A stretch of 36,286 nucleotides of DNA. It comes from Zoopage sp. CT-All (lineage: Eukaryota; Zoopagomycota; Zoopagomycetes; Zoopagales; Zoopagaceae). Position numbers and translations under genes: made by a program. Within the stretch, counting starts at the first letter, position 1; every line of letters begins with the position of its first letter. Location: contig QZWS01000035.1 in assembly GCA_004114245.1 (NCBI GenBank), forward strand, positions 1-36,286. The letters run 5' to 3'. The notes beneath the pieces are model-generated. The model searched no databases. It was not told the DNA's origin and worked only from the letters and a program-made list of their open reading frames with translations. Below, one piece after another: positions 10,094 through 19,897 of the stretch.

Positions 10094-10858
10094 TCAAACC
10101 GATGCTCCAAGCACGGCATTATCGGTCGCCAATTGACCGGCATTTGCATCAGCACTGCTGCCCACGACACCAGACGTGTCGGTCGGGGGCAGGGCAGCAG
10201 TAGCAGCACTGCCATCCGCGGCTGGAGACGCGGACACCGTTGCAGGCGCTGGAATTGTGCCGCCAGGAACATTTATCTGCGCGGTGCCGAGGGCAGCCGC
10301 AGCCGCAGACACAGTAGGCGGCGAAGCGTCCACACTTGGCTGCAGGGGAGTACCATCACCGATGGCCGACGATGGCATATTTGGCGCTGCAAGCCCCGGC
10401 GCAGCTGGCGGAGGAGCGGCATCACCCTGGCTAGCCGTTGCCCCACTGTCCGCCGCAAATCCCTGCGCACCTTGTTGTGTACCCGCTACACCCTGGACAG
10501 AACCAAGAGGTGATAAAAAGGGGTGGCAGTTTCCTGGTCCGAACGGACAGGAGCCGGTGAATGGATTCGGAAGATTGATGTTGGGAGCGCCGCTGGTTTG
10601 GGCGGCAAGGGCCAGGCCCGAGAGGTTTGCATGCGGCGCGTTGGATGGTACAGTGGCGGTAAATCCAGCCGCCGGTCTGGGGGTTAATGTAGCGGGCGAT
10701 GGCGATGGAGTGAGATTGAGGTTGACGCTGCGGAGTAGGGCGGTGTTCTGGAGTGCAGCCGGGGCCGTCGTTGTCTGAGAAAGGGGTATAGCGGAGATGT
10801 GCGGGACGTTGATTAGGAGAAGAGCGACAAGGATGAGGGTGGGACACAAGGACTGCAT
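10094..10858 (-). CDS. secreted Ala/Pro/Ser-rich protein with two-cysteine motif
   Basis: Single exon, 254 residues, ATG at 10856-10858. Residues 1-23 form a clear signal peptide (LILVALLLINVPHISA). The mature protein is Ala-, Pro-, Ser- and Thr-rich without recognised domains. Its only two cysteines, Cys104 and Cys111, sit in a block reading NPFT, Cys, six residues, Cys, HPFLSPL and then GV. The same block occurs twice in the next gene upstream (10966-13116), so the two are probably diverged tandem duplicates. A TATA box lies about 75 bp upstream. A secreted wall or matrix protein is inferred from composition only. Confidence 0.75.
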   Translation of the reverse strand: MQSLCPTLILVALLLINVPHISAIPLSQTTTAPAALQNTALLRSVNLNLTPSPSPATLTPRPAAGFTATVPSNAPHANLSGLALAAQTSGAPNINLPNPFTGSCPFGPGNCHPFLSPLGSVQGVAGTQQGAQGFAADSGATASQGDAAPPPAAPGLAAPNMPSSAIGDGTPLQPSVDASPPTVSAAAAALGTAQINVPGGTIPAPATVSASPAADGSAATAALPPTDTSGVVGSSADANAGQLATDNAVLGASV

Positions 10859-10930
10859 GCTATCGTAGGAGCGGAGAATGAATCTCTGGGGGGAGCTATT
10901 TTCGGAACTCCACTAACTGCGATTCTAACG

Positions 10931-10940
10931 CTTATATATC
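10931..10940 (-). promoter_or_regulatory. TATA box of the 254-residue secreted protein gene
   Basis: GATATATAAG on the minus strand, about 73-82 bp upstream of the ATG at 10858. A short leader of about 45 nt would follow. Confidence 0.55.
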
Positions 10941-10965
10941 TACAGTGGCTTAGCATTCCCATTGC

Positions 10966-13116
10966 TTAGTTGTTCCACTCCAGCCATTCCTCCCAGCGCC
11001 CAATTTCGGCTTCGAGACTCTGGCTGTCGGCCGAGCTGCTTCCACCATGCGCCTTAGCATGTGCTTCAGCATGTGCTCCAGTTCCGCTCACAGCAGACTC
11101 AGATTGGCGTTGCGAGAAACGCGCCTGAGGAGGGATAGGCCGCGCAGGCATATCCTCAATCTCAAATGGACCCAATCCAGCATTGGTGGCAGTTGGCGGC
11201 TTATCCGACGTTCCAGCAGCACCATTATTACCCCCAGAAGGAAGGGAAGACGTGCGTCGCGGGCCAAACTCGCCGACGCCCATTATCGCTTGAGAGTTTT
11301 GGGCCGGAAGGCCAAGCTTGGTGTTATCAGATTGCATACCTTCTGACGGCACGATCGGGCTATTTCCACCAGCAGCAACGCCGGGAACCAGGGTAAATTC
11401 GCTGTTGGGCAGCGATCTGGGCTGACTGCTCGGCAGTGACGTGTCGCCGGTGCTGGGAGCATCGTGCGAGTCAGAGGCTCCTTTGTTCGCCTTTGGTGGC
11501 GTATTTGGTCCGCCACTGGGGTTCAGACCTGGTGCAGCAATAACTGGTGCGTCTCTAACAGGCCGATTGATCGCGAAATTCGGGTTGGTGCCAGAACTTG
11601 TTGGTGGCGTCGACGAGCCATTCGGAGCGTTTGGAACAGAGTCGGGCGTACCAGAAAGCGGCGAGTCGATCTTGGGAGCTGGAGTCGGAGTGTTGGAAGG
11701 GATGGTGAACTGATCAGTGCCGAGAGCGATTGAAGGATTCTGAGGCTGAAGGGTGACAGGCGGGGCACTCGGCGTTGCAGGCGGGGCACTTGGCGTTACG
11801 GGAGGGGCACTCGGCGTTGCAGGCGATGACTGGTTAGGGACTTGCACAGATCGATCGCTGCCTGTGCCGTTGGGCAGTGGAGCAAATTGAGGAATTCCCG
11901 GTGTGGTGGCAAGGACATCGTCGTTATTGGTGTTTTGCGGAGGAGGCAGCCCTTGGAAAGCGAGTGGATTCAGGGGCTGTGGCTGTGACACAACCTGAGG
12001 AACTCCAGGCGCAGTGGAAAGCGGAGATGGTGCCTCAACTGGTTGCAGAGCATTGGTGGGAGCCTCGCCCGACATACCGTTGAAATCAACACCAGGAACC
12101 CAGCCAGTAGGCGGTGCTGCGCTGGTATCAGGCGTGGGGGTTGTTTCGCTCGTCTGCGGCGGCGTGCTGCCATCAGTTGACTGGTCGGTCAGCGGTGCAG
12201 AACCTTGCTGTGGCGATTCGGGCGTGCTATTCGGCGGCACCACTGCACTCTGTGGAGGACTCGGCGCTGCCTCGCTTGGCGGCGCTGGGGCACTATTCAC
12301 CGTCGGCTGTGGGCTCGGCGGCGCTGGGGTACTATTCACCGCCGGCTGTGGGCTAGCCGCTGGTGTGCCACCTTTTGGGGCTGCGAGACCCGTCCCACCC
12401 TGCTGTGATCCCTGGCCACTCCCATTGCCCATCCCATTGGCTCCGCTCCCATCCTGGCCTTGAGTATCTACTCCGGGAGTGGTGGTGAGGGGCGAGATAA
12501 ATTCGGGGCAGTTTTTGGCGATAGTGCAGGTGAAAGGATTGCCACCAGTGCTACCTTTTGGGTCCCCAGAGCTATTGTTACCCCCTGGTGCAGCGTTGTT
12601 GTCACCCGCAGATGGTTGTGGCGAGGAGGCGTTGGTTCCCGACTGGTTCGAGGTTTGACCAGGAGTGTTTTGGTCAACACCAGGTGCTGATGAGAGAGGA
12701 CTGATCAGTGGATGACACCCGCCGGGCCCACAGGGGGACGTGATCGGATTGGGAATGGCGATAGCACTATTCGAAGAGAGCGTGCCCTTGGGAAGTGTAG
12801 CAAGCGCTATCGGCGAGGGGGGCGTTGCTGATTGCTGCCCTGGCAATTGAACGCGGCTAACAAGGTTCGTGTTGCTGAGGACGTTCGAAGACGACGGTGC
12901 TGGGGGCGAAGAAGCCGGTGCAGGCGATAAAGCCCGCTGGCTGCCACGTACTGCATCTAAATTGGGTTGCAGCGCCTGTGTCGGCGTGGTGAGGTCTAGG
13001 TTGCTGAGAGCCGAGCGATTCGAGTTGAGCGAGGGCTGCGACAAGGTTGATGCGGATGCGCAGCCGGAATGAATGAGGACGGCGAGAAGAATATACAGTG
13101 AAGAATGGAGCTGCAT
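10966..13116 (-). CDS. large secreted Pro/Ser/Thr-rich protein with two copies of the two-cysteine motif
   Basis: Single exon. The frame stays open to about 13275, but the ATG at 13114-13116 is preferred: it has an ideal context (CCACC) and gives a signal peptide (LYILLAVLIHSGCASA, residues 7-22). The product is 716 residues. Mature cysteines occur only as pairs Cys129/Cys134 and Cys197/Cys203, each within an NP(I/F)T...C...(F/L)ISPL...PGVD block like that of the downstream neighbour. The rest is Pro/Ser/Thr/Asn/Gly-rich with recurrent PG(V/I) motifs and internal tandem repeats at DNA level (11760-11822 and 12278-12355). The C-terminus has a short charged segment, EAEIGRWEEWLEW. No enzyme domain is visible; a disordered extracellular protein is inferred. 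Confidence 0.72.
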   Translation of the reverse strand: MQLHSSLYILLAVLIHSGCASASTLSQPSLNSNRSALSNLDLTTPTQALQPNLDAVRGSQRALSPAPASSPPAPSSSNVLSNTNLVSRVQLPGQQSATPPSPIALATLPKGTLSSNSAIAIPNPITSPCGPGGCHPLISPLSSAPGVDQNTPGQTSNQSGTNASSPQPSAGDNNAAPGGNNSSGDPKGSTGGNPFTCTIAKNCPEFISPLTTTPGVDTQGQDGSGANGMGNGSGQGSQQGGTGLAAPKGGTPAASPQPAVNSTPAPPSPQPTVNSAPAPPSEAAPSPPQSAVVPPNSTPESPQQGSAPLTDQSTDGSTPPQTSETTPTPDTSAAPPTGWVPGVDFNGMSGEAPTNALQPVEAPSPLSTAPGVPQVVSQPQPLNPLAFQGLPPPQNTNNDDVLATTPGIPQFAPLPNGTGSDRSVQVPNQSSPATPSAPPVTPSAPPATPSAPPVTLQPQNPSIALGTDQFTIPSNTPTPAPKIDSPLSGTPDSVPNAPNGSSTPPTSSGTNPNFAINRPVRDAPVIAAPGLNPSGGPNTPPKANKGASDSHDAPSTGDTSLPSSQPRSLPNSEFTLVPGVAAGGNSPIVPSEGMQSDNTKLGLPAQNSQAIMGVGEFGPRRTSSLPSGGNNGAAGTSDKPPTATNAGLGPFEIEDMPARPIPPQARFSQRQSESAVSGTGAHAEAHAKAHGGSSSADSQSLEAEIGRWEEWLEWNN
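11760..11822. repeat. three tandem 21-bp units inside a secreted protein gene
   Basis: Three consecutive 21-bp units of the pattern gcggggcactcggcgttgca(g), with a few substitutions, encode a repeated PSAPP(V/A)T heptapeptide. The unit length keeps the frame, so copy number could vary without breaking the gene. Confidence 0.8.
12278..12355. repeat. two tandem 39-bp units inside a secreted protein gene
   Basis: Two adjacent 39-bp units differing at only a few positions encode a repeated 13-residue SPQPTVNS(T/A)PAPP segment. The unit is a multiple of three. Confidence 0.8.
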
Positions 13117-13223
13117 GGTGGAGGAAAGAACGCCGGAAAGCGGCGAAGGGGGCGCAGATTGCGGAGGAAAGGGCGGCGACGTGAGTGGTTTGCGCACCAA
13201 GTCTTGGATCAAAATAGCCCGTG

Positions 13224-13233
13224 CTATATTTAG
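13224..13233 (-). promoter_or_regulatory. TATA-like box of the large secreted protein gene
   Basis: CTAAATATAG on the minus strand, about 108-117 bp upstream of the preferred ATG at 13116. It lies inside the upstream-extended open frame, which supports starting translation at 13116 rather than higher up. Confidence 0.45.
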
Positions 13234-13409
13234 CCCGGTCTGGCAGGTGCAAGGCAGTTCGCTGACAACGGTCATAAATGCAGCAGAACCTTGTGAACTA
13301 ATAAATTTACGTTCCCAAATCTTGCATTTTACCTTAGGGCGTCAACACCGCGTTTCAAACCAGTCGGAACTCCTGCCAATATACAGACCATCTCCAAGCT
13401 CACTCCATC

Positions 13410-15113
13410 CTACTCCGCCGTGACCTCAAGAGCAGGAGTTCCAGTCTCAAGGACATCTTTGGACATGATAGCAGGCTTGACAGGCGCAGCCGTGACAACA
13501 GACGCGATAGTAATACCGCTTCCCTGAACCGCGAGCAAGAGCGCTTTGAACTGTTCTTCAAGCACAGTAATGCGCTCATTCTGGGCGTCGGCACGTTCCT
13601 TCAGCGCCACATTTTCCTCCTTCAGCGCCACGATGCCGGCATCGTACTATGAAATATTAGCATATGCTCGATGCCACGCGGCTCTCACATCTTTGGACGG
13701 GGAGGTTGGGAAGGATGGCGAACGCGGACCAAGGCCAGGGCTGCGCGGTCCAGCGACGTTCAGGCCAGCACCAATGCTCAGCGACCGTCCGGACCTGGAA
13801 GGAACGCCCAGACCACCCTGGCTTGCCGCCGCCACAGGCCCGTTGTCAAATGATGCGCCACACGACAAGCGCCGCTCGGCAAATGCATTCTTCATGTCAA
13901 TCATCACGGGCTCGGCGGTCTGACCAGCAACAAACTCATCCGCAGACAAGGCCGGCACTCCAGCGTACGTAGGCGGGTACAGATCCGACTGGAACGTGTC
14001 GGCCTTGCGCGGCACTGTGAATGAGATCGGCTCGATGATGGCGCTTCCGACCTTGAATGCGCGCATGACCTCGCAGTCAGCGACGTTCATCGCACGCTTG
14101 GGCATGAAGGCCATCCCGCGCTGCGGCTCGGACGACTTGTACTCGCTGAGGTAGTGCAGATCGTCGTTCTCGAACTCGTAGTAGCGGATGTTGCCGTCGC
14201 CTTTGCCCACGAGATACAGCATGCTCGTATCGGGGTCGTAGAATGGCATGAGGATGCCAGCAGAGCTATCGATAGGCATCTGCTTGACCGCGCCTCCCAT
14301 GGCAGTGGAGTTCCATAAATAGGTCTGGCGTTCAGAGGAGCGCGAGAAGCCGGTGGTGGCCAGGTATCCGGAATCGCCGAGCCATACCACGCGCGATCCC
14401 TTGATGCCCTGATGCCCGGCCGTCTCTTGCACGATCTTGTTCTGAGCACGGACGTCAATGATGCGCAATTTGCGATCCTTGCAGGTGGTGGCGAGCAACG
14501 ACCCGTTGTGGTTCCAGTCCAGCCCCTGGATGATCTCGCCGTGGCCAACAATCTCGCATATTTCCCGGCCATGCTCGACATCCCACAGCTTCATCGTATA
14601 GTCCGCCGAGGCGGTAACCAGGATATTATCTGCGACGGGATTAAATAGCACATGCCCAACCTTGCGGTTGTGGCCCTGGAGCAACACCGCGGGTTCGGTG
14701 ACATGGTCCTTGCGCGAGGCAATATCCTCGGGCACCTCCCAGATCAGCACCCTCGCATCTTCGCCGCACGACGCGATGATGTGGTCGTGGAACGGAGAGA
14801 AGGCGGTGTCGAGGACGGTGGCGGTGTGCCCGGTGAACAGTGGGAAGTCCTGCGTGAGTTTGCCGGAGGATGCCAGCGGAATGACGCCAAAGGCGCCGCC
14901 GCCACCCGCATTCCAATTCACCGCCAAATATTGCTAGAGCGTATAGAGTGAGAAGCGCGGCAGAGGAGAAAGGTGAGGGGCTACGGGGTTGACGTTGATG
15001 AGATTGGTGTCCCAAGCGTTCATCGACACCCGGACATTCTCATAGCATTGCTCGCGCTTTGCAGGGGTGCCATAGACATGGCGGAATTTAGATGCGCGGA
15101 CAAAGCGGGACAT
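13410..15113 (-). CDS. CRN1: coronin, actin-binding WD40 protein
   Basis: Three exons, 14985-15113, 13689-14933 and 13410-13646, with introns of 51 and 42 nt; 536 residues. The N-terminus [19 protein letters not shown] is the conserved coronin signature, followed by [12 protein letters not shown] and, across the first intron, [13 protein letters not shown]. Residues about 70-290 form the WD40 propeller (for example LIWEVPED and [10 protein letters not shown]), then the coronin C-terminal extension ([18 protein letters not shown]). After a Ser/Pro-rich linker the last exon encodes a heptad coiled coil ([20 protein letters not shown]) used by coronins for oligomerisation. Coronin binds F-actin and regulates Arp2/3 at cortical actin patches. 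The last intron ends in a clear branch site and TTCATAG. Confidence 0.95.
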
Positions 15114-16243
15114 GGACAGGCAGCGCAAAGATAGCAGGAGTTTTACAAAGGGGACAGATCGCCGAGCAGTCACTCGGTGGTGTGTTGCAAGCAATGGCTC
15201 AGTCCAAGTGTGCACAAAGGCTCTATCAAGTTGCAATGGCAGCAATGAGCACATTGATTCAACAATGCACAATATATTACAATACAATATACAGTGGCAT
15301 GAGCTATGCAAGCTGGCTTTGCAGTCTATTTTTATTGCATGGGTATTAATGCAGTTAGGGTGAATGGTGGCATTGGCAATGACATACTCACACCAAAACA
15401 GGGCAATGCTGTATTGGTCAGCTGGGGTCCAAGAGGCTGCAATGGTAGTACTGGTCTACTGTCCAGCCATACTATTGATAATAAATATAATGAATATTAT
15501 GCTTAAAATTAGAATATATTTAATGTATGATGTATGAACAGTTACAGGATCAAAAATAGTCCTGCTAGGCTATTTATAGCCAATTTTTATATGTATAAGG
15601 CATGCCCCAAAAGTATGCATTCTAAGTAAATATAATCCTATATTTTACAAGATATACACATTCTACAATCTCTCACTACTATATCCCTATGGTGTGTGCA
15701 GTTAGGATGTAATTGTCTAGGCAGGTAAGTTGTATTTGTGGAACATAGCATACATTTGTCAGCTAGTCTAAATCAAAGCAATCTTAAATACTACTTTTTA
15801 CTTCTAGAATGTTCTAGAACATTCCAGAATACCACAATCCCTACTCACCAAACAAACTCTATATGACTAAGGGCACTTTACTGTACAAATTTTATTTCTT
15901 GCTATTCCTAAAAATATATGCATTATCCAATATTCACAGGTAATTGAGCAAGATTATTAGGATGCAAAGTAGAAAGATACAGCAAAAGATGCTTTCTTTT
16001 ACATAGCCATATAACCATAACAGCTTCTTATACTGCTCAAAGGCAGTTGCCATATCCCAACAATATCATAACTACTAGCAATATGGCAAGGCATTCCAAA
16101 GTCACAGCAACTATTATATATTTCATCAGTTGAGTTCTTCACCACACAGTTGATACTGCTATCCAACGCTCTTCAACATTAATGAGATATAGACAATCTA
16201 GAAAATGCTTTTTTAATGCTTATCAAAAGCACATATCATACCC
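15114..16243. other. AT-rich intergenic block with a CpG-free core
   Basis: This block separates the coronin start codon from the stop of the protein-glutaminase-like gene. From 15176 to 16166 (991 bp) there is no CpG dinucleotide at all, in sharp contrast to the CpG-rich genes on both sides. Composition resembles the interior of the hAT element at 1255-2780. I found no terminal inverted repeats, target duplication, long open frame or tRNA. It is most likely an old transposon remnant or a silenced, mutated region; the first 60 bp next to coronin look like ordinary promoter sequence. Confidence 0.6.
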
Positions 16244-17434
16244 TCAGTTTGCTGCCGATCTGATCTTCCATGAAGAGGCCAGCTACAGTAAATATAGCAA
16301 TAGCAGTAGAAATTGAAAAGTACATGATCCGCAATGGAGGTAAGGCCTTGAATTTCTTTGGTTTGGTAATCGCCTGCTTTTTCCAAATACGAAACAGTCA
16401 GCGGCACTGGTTTCGATGGATCGGAAACGTCGCAAACCTTATCACACAAATCAGCTGATCATTATACCAAAAAGTGTTCAAACTATGAGCGATGGCAATT
16501 TGCAATAAGATATTGGATCACACTTGCAGCCTGGTGCTGCCGATGGTAATTTCACTGAACTATCCTCAGATGCTAAACACATTAAATAGTTCTAGTGTTG
16601 ATTGGATACAAACCATCATTTTCCCATTGCTTAAACAAGGGGGAGTGCTTGATATCCTCACGTAGCGAAGGTAAAACATCCTTATATATGCCCATTCGGA
16701 AGCGGCTTGAAGTCTCGTCTGCAGCAGGGAAATTACACGGTGGATTGGAGGCTCCAGAAAACACGCTGCAGATAGCTAAATATTTTGCTCCTCACATAAG
16801 TGCCAGCCAGTGACGTAGGAGGAGGGGAGCCTCTGGGTTGAGCGAGGGATCAAGTACAATGTATGCTGGAGGGGCGTTATTCGAGCGTTCCACGCTAACA
16901 ACCAAAGCAACATGAAAAGTCCAAGCAACCTTTAGAACAGCCGACTTGTTAATTCCTGATTGTGGAAGCACAGGGTAGATAGCACTGTTCGATGAGGTTT
17001 CATGATCGGTGAATGCGTATATAGCGCGAGGCATTGTCATTGATTTCATAATCTTATTCCTTTTAGAGGCTAAAATGACATTTTCTCCAACCGTTTGATG
17101 CTCTGCGGCTTGCTTATCTCCAAGAAAATGTGCGCGATTTGAATCTGCCAGCATGTCGACTGCATGAAGTAAGCGATAATTACAACGGCCATTTTCAATA
17201 TTCCACGGCACACAGCAATGTGCTGTGCAGAGCTTCGAATTCTTATTTCCTTTGAACGAGTTCATAGCAATACTGGGAGAGTCACGTAGGAAGCGGAAGG
17301 TCTCCATAACCTTTGGCAGTGGCCATTTTGGGATACTCTACAGCGAATAAGCAATTGGTGTTTATGGTGTAAATGAAACAAACCTTGAACATCTCCACCT
17401 TCTGCCAAAATGATGGTGAAGTCTGCACAGGCAT
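16244..17434 (-). CDS. protein-glutaminase-like (cysteine deamidase fold) protein with Cys-rich tail
   Basis: Six proposed exons: 17384-17434, 16815-17337, 16614-16775, 16484-16572, 16324-16437 and 16244-16282; 325 residues. Three features match bacterial protein-glutaminases: CNYR (Cys69), WTFHVALVV (His159) and YIVLDPSLN (Asp180), the order and context of the Cys-His-Asp triad. The Cys-to-His spacing is about 50 residues longer than in the Chryseobacterium enzyme. Such enzymes deamidate protein glutamine side chains. The intron after Asp180 is ambiguous: a 39-nt intron (16776-16814, used here) or a 30-nt one with a better donor (16766-16795), which would keep a conserved-looking Trp. The later exons encode a short tail with several cysteines (CKCDPISYC). 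No signal peptide is visible; the first exon is uncertain because no upstream ATG is in frame. Confidence 0.6.
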
Positions 17435-17680
17435 CGCAAGAGCAGGATGCCCAATGGGGCCAGCAAGGAATTGGGATACTGGCACTTTTGCATCCCAAGG
17501 AGAGTGTGAAAGCGGATTCAAAGCAAGGGCATTGTGATGCAGTTATTTCAGTGTGCGAGTTTGGGGTTGCTGGACGATTGATTGGGCGGTGTGCTGCGTG
17601 GCTGTTCTTTCAGAAAGAAAAGAGACTGCTATTGGCTGCCAATTACACTATCACATGACTTTTAAACAAACTTCACAGCC

Positions 17681-19738
17681 ATGCCGTCTCGCCGCCACCC
17701 CGCCGTCCCTGCACCACCAGCGCACCCTCTTCTTGCATCCATGCCCACGCCAGCCGCAACGTCTCTTTCGCCTGAATTTCAGGCCGCTGACGGGGACGAT
17801 GAAACACCGGGATGGTCGGGTGTCGTGCACCGAACCGCCGCAGCCGTCGTATCTACTGCCAACGGGCTAAGCGGGTGGTTCTCAAACAGCAACAGCAACT
17901 CATCTGCGGTTGGATGGCGGCGGTGGGATTGGCTTCGGCAGTACCGATCGCATGGTATTCCACAGCTCTCGTACATCGCATCCGATGATTCCCTTAGACG
18001 TTGGTGTTGGAAGACGACAGGAGGAGAGCACGGGTGATGGAGTCGAAGACGTAATGGCGCTATCGTCATCCGCTTCCGGCGGTCGTGGCGAGTTGACATC
18101 TTCACAGCAGCGACGGAATTCGTTCAACTATCGCACCACGTCGCCCTCATCGGCAAAGACCCAGACCCAAACGGGCCAGGTGTTTGGCGTGCCGCTCAAT
18201 CGACTGTCAATGCTTCGGGAATACACCGTGGAAGATGGGCAGGCGGTTTGGCTCCCGTGTGTGTTTGTCCGATGTCTCGAATTCTTTGATCGCTACGGTA
18301 CGCCAACATCAGACTTTGCATCTTGATTCATATCTCGTCTCCTGCGCAGGCGTCGACGAAGTTGGAATATATCGGTATGCCATCGTCCCTCGCTATGCTA
18401 GTCACAACCTCCCATAGCGTGTCGGGAAACTGGCGAAATGTTGGTTCGCTCCGACACGTCTTCGACAGTGGTGGTGATATTGACTTTTGCCGTGATCCCA
18501 CTACCGACTCGCACGACATCGAGACGCTGATCAAGATGTATCTTCGAGAGCGTATCATCATTCCCATCATCTCCTTCGTCAGCTTATCGTTGCCAGTGCC
18601 CGAATCGATCTTTACCGCCAAATTATATGGAGACATTCAAAAAAAGGTACGAGAGCTCAGCCACAAAGATCAAGTCGACGAAGATGCGTCGTCGGCTGCT
18701 GGTGCTGCTTCGCCAACTGTTGGTGCTGCTTCGCGGTTTCGCAATATACTGGTCGAGATCCCCTCCATGGAAGCCGTCTCCTCGCCACTTCCAAACGAGA
18801 CCCAAGTCGTGCGCGAGCTCGTCCCGCTCTTTCAGCAGCTTCCGGCCATCAGCCGTGGTCTGGTGCATGCGCTCGGACGGCATTTGTCTCTCGTTGCATC
18901 GCATCACACCGTGAACAAGATGACACTTGGCAATCTTGGTGTCTTGTTCTGCCCGACACTGGGACTCGGCTCGGTGCTCTTTGGACTATGGATCCGAAAT
19001 TGGCAAGATCTGCTATCATCCGACGGCAATGCCGAGTGGCGGGACGCCGAGGCAATTTCATCATCCCTGCCTCCTAGCCCTGTGGATGAGGCGGAGAGCT
19101 ATTTGCTCACGCCCACCATCAGCCCAGTGTCTGAGTCCTGGCCCCGTCGCCAGACAGACATCCTCTCCATGCCTGCCGACGTTGGCAACCTAGTGCAAGG
19201 GATTGATCTCCTTGCCGCACTGGAAGCACACTATGGAACAGATGGGCCATTACGTTCCGCGTTCTCGCATCAGCATGTCGTGGACGAGGAAGATGAAAGC
19301 TTAACCGAAGACACAGGGACCCATGCGCACTCGAGTCCTGCCGCGCCTGACTCTCCTCGCCACTTACGAAGCATCACTCCTGCCGACTCACCCATCCCCA
19401 ATCGCCTGCGCAAGCTGTTCCCCAGCCCTCAGCCTGGGCAGCGTGATCGGCATTTGATTCCCATAGAATTAGAGCGCGAGGCACGGCGGCACCAGCGGTT
19501 TGTGGCAGCAGAGGATCGTAAAAAGGGCAATGAACAAGTCGCCAGAGAAGTCGACGGCGCACCAGTTGTGCTACCGGGCTCGCCCTCCTCAAATCTCCTT
19601 GGCTTTGATTACGCCGATGAAGCAACAGGCGAAATGGCCGTTGGCGTACTCAACATGAATCCAAGACGAAGAGGGGGTGGGACTGGTGTTCGAGGCACGG
19701 CCCAGCAGTTCGAGACACCGGCCCAATTGACCGAGTAA
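17681..19738 (+). CDS. RhoGAP-domain protein
   Basis: Five exons: 17681-17874, 17942-18297, 18350-18374, 18418-18551 and 18597-19738. The last three introns (52, 43 and 45 nt) are fixed by the domain; the first (67 nt) is less sure because other donors also restore the frame. The N-terminus is Ser/Pro-rich and disordered. The RhoGAP domain starts at FGVPLNRL and runs through GVDEVGIYRVSGN, which contains the catalytic arginine finger (GIYR), then LRELPESIFT and the conserved NKMTLGNLGVLFCPTL. The C-terminal third is low complexity with phospho-site-like SP motifs. The protein should stimulate GTP hydrolysis by a Rho-type GTPase in polarity or wall signalling; which one cannot be read from sequence. 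It diverges from the protein-glutaminase-like gene across 246 bp. Confidence 0.85.
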
Positions 19739-19897
19739 GGAAACACATGGCTAGCTTCATCATGTAAGTTATGGCACAGTATGCATTTAATTCAGTCGAT
19801 TTTCAATGTGACATGGTGCTGTCTACTAGCACACAGACCTCGTCCACTGCATCTTTAGGCAAGCAAATCCTCAATCTTATATAATCTCTGGTTACAA

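Noticed and set aside
10176-10778. 200-residue plus-strand open frame opposite the 254-residue secreted protein
   Set aside because: Gly/Ala/Val-rich mirror of an Ala/Pro-rich coding strand; low complexity and high GC keep the antisense frame open by chance.
13117-13275. 53-residue N-terminal extension of the large secreted protein
   Set aside because: It overlaps the TATA-like box and would bury the signal peptide; the ATG at 13116 has an ideal context.
16766-16795. 30-nt intron alternative in the protein-glutaminase-like gene
   Set aside because: Shorter than any other intron here; kept as an alternative because its donor GTGAGG is better than that of the 39-nt choice.
17282-17521. Upstream extension of the protein-glutaminase-like first exon (…PLSHSPWDAKVP…)
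   Set aside because: The frame is open to a TAA near 17546 but has no ATG before 17434, so the extension was not annotated; an unseen upstream exon remains possible.
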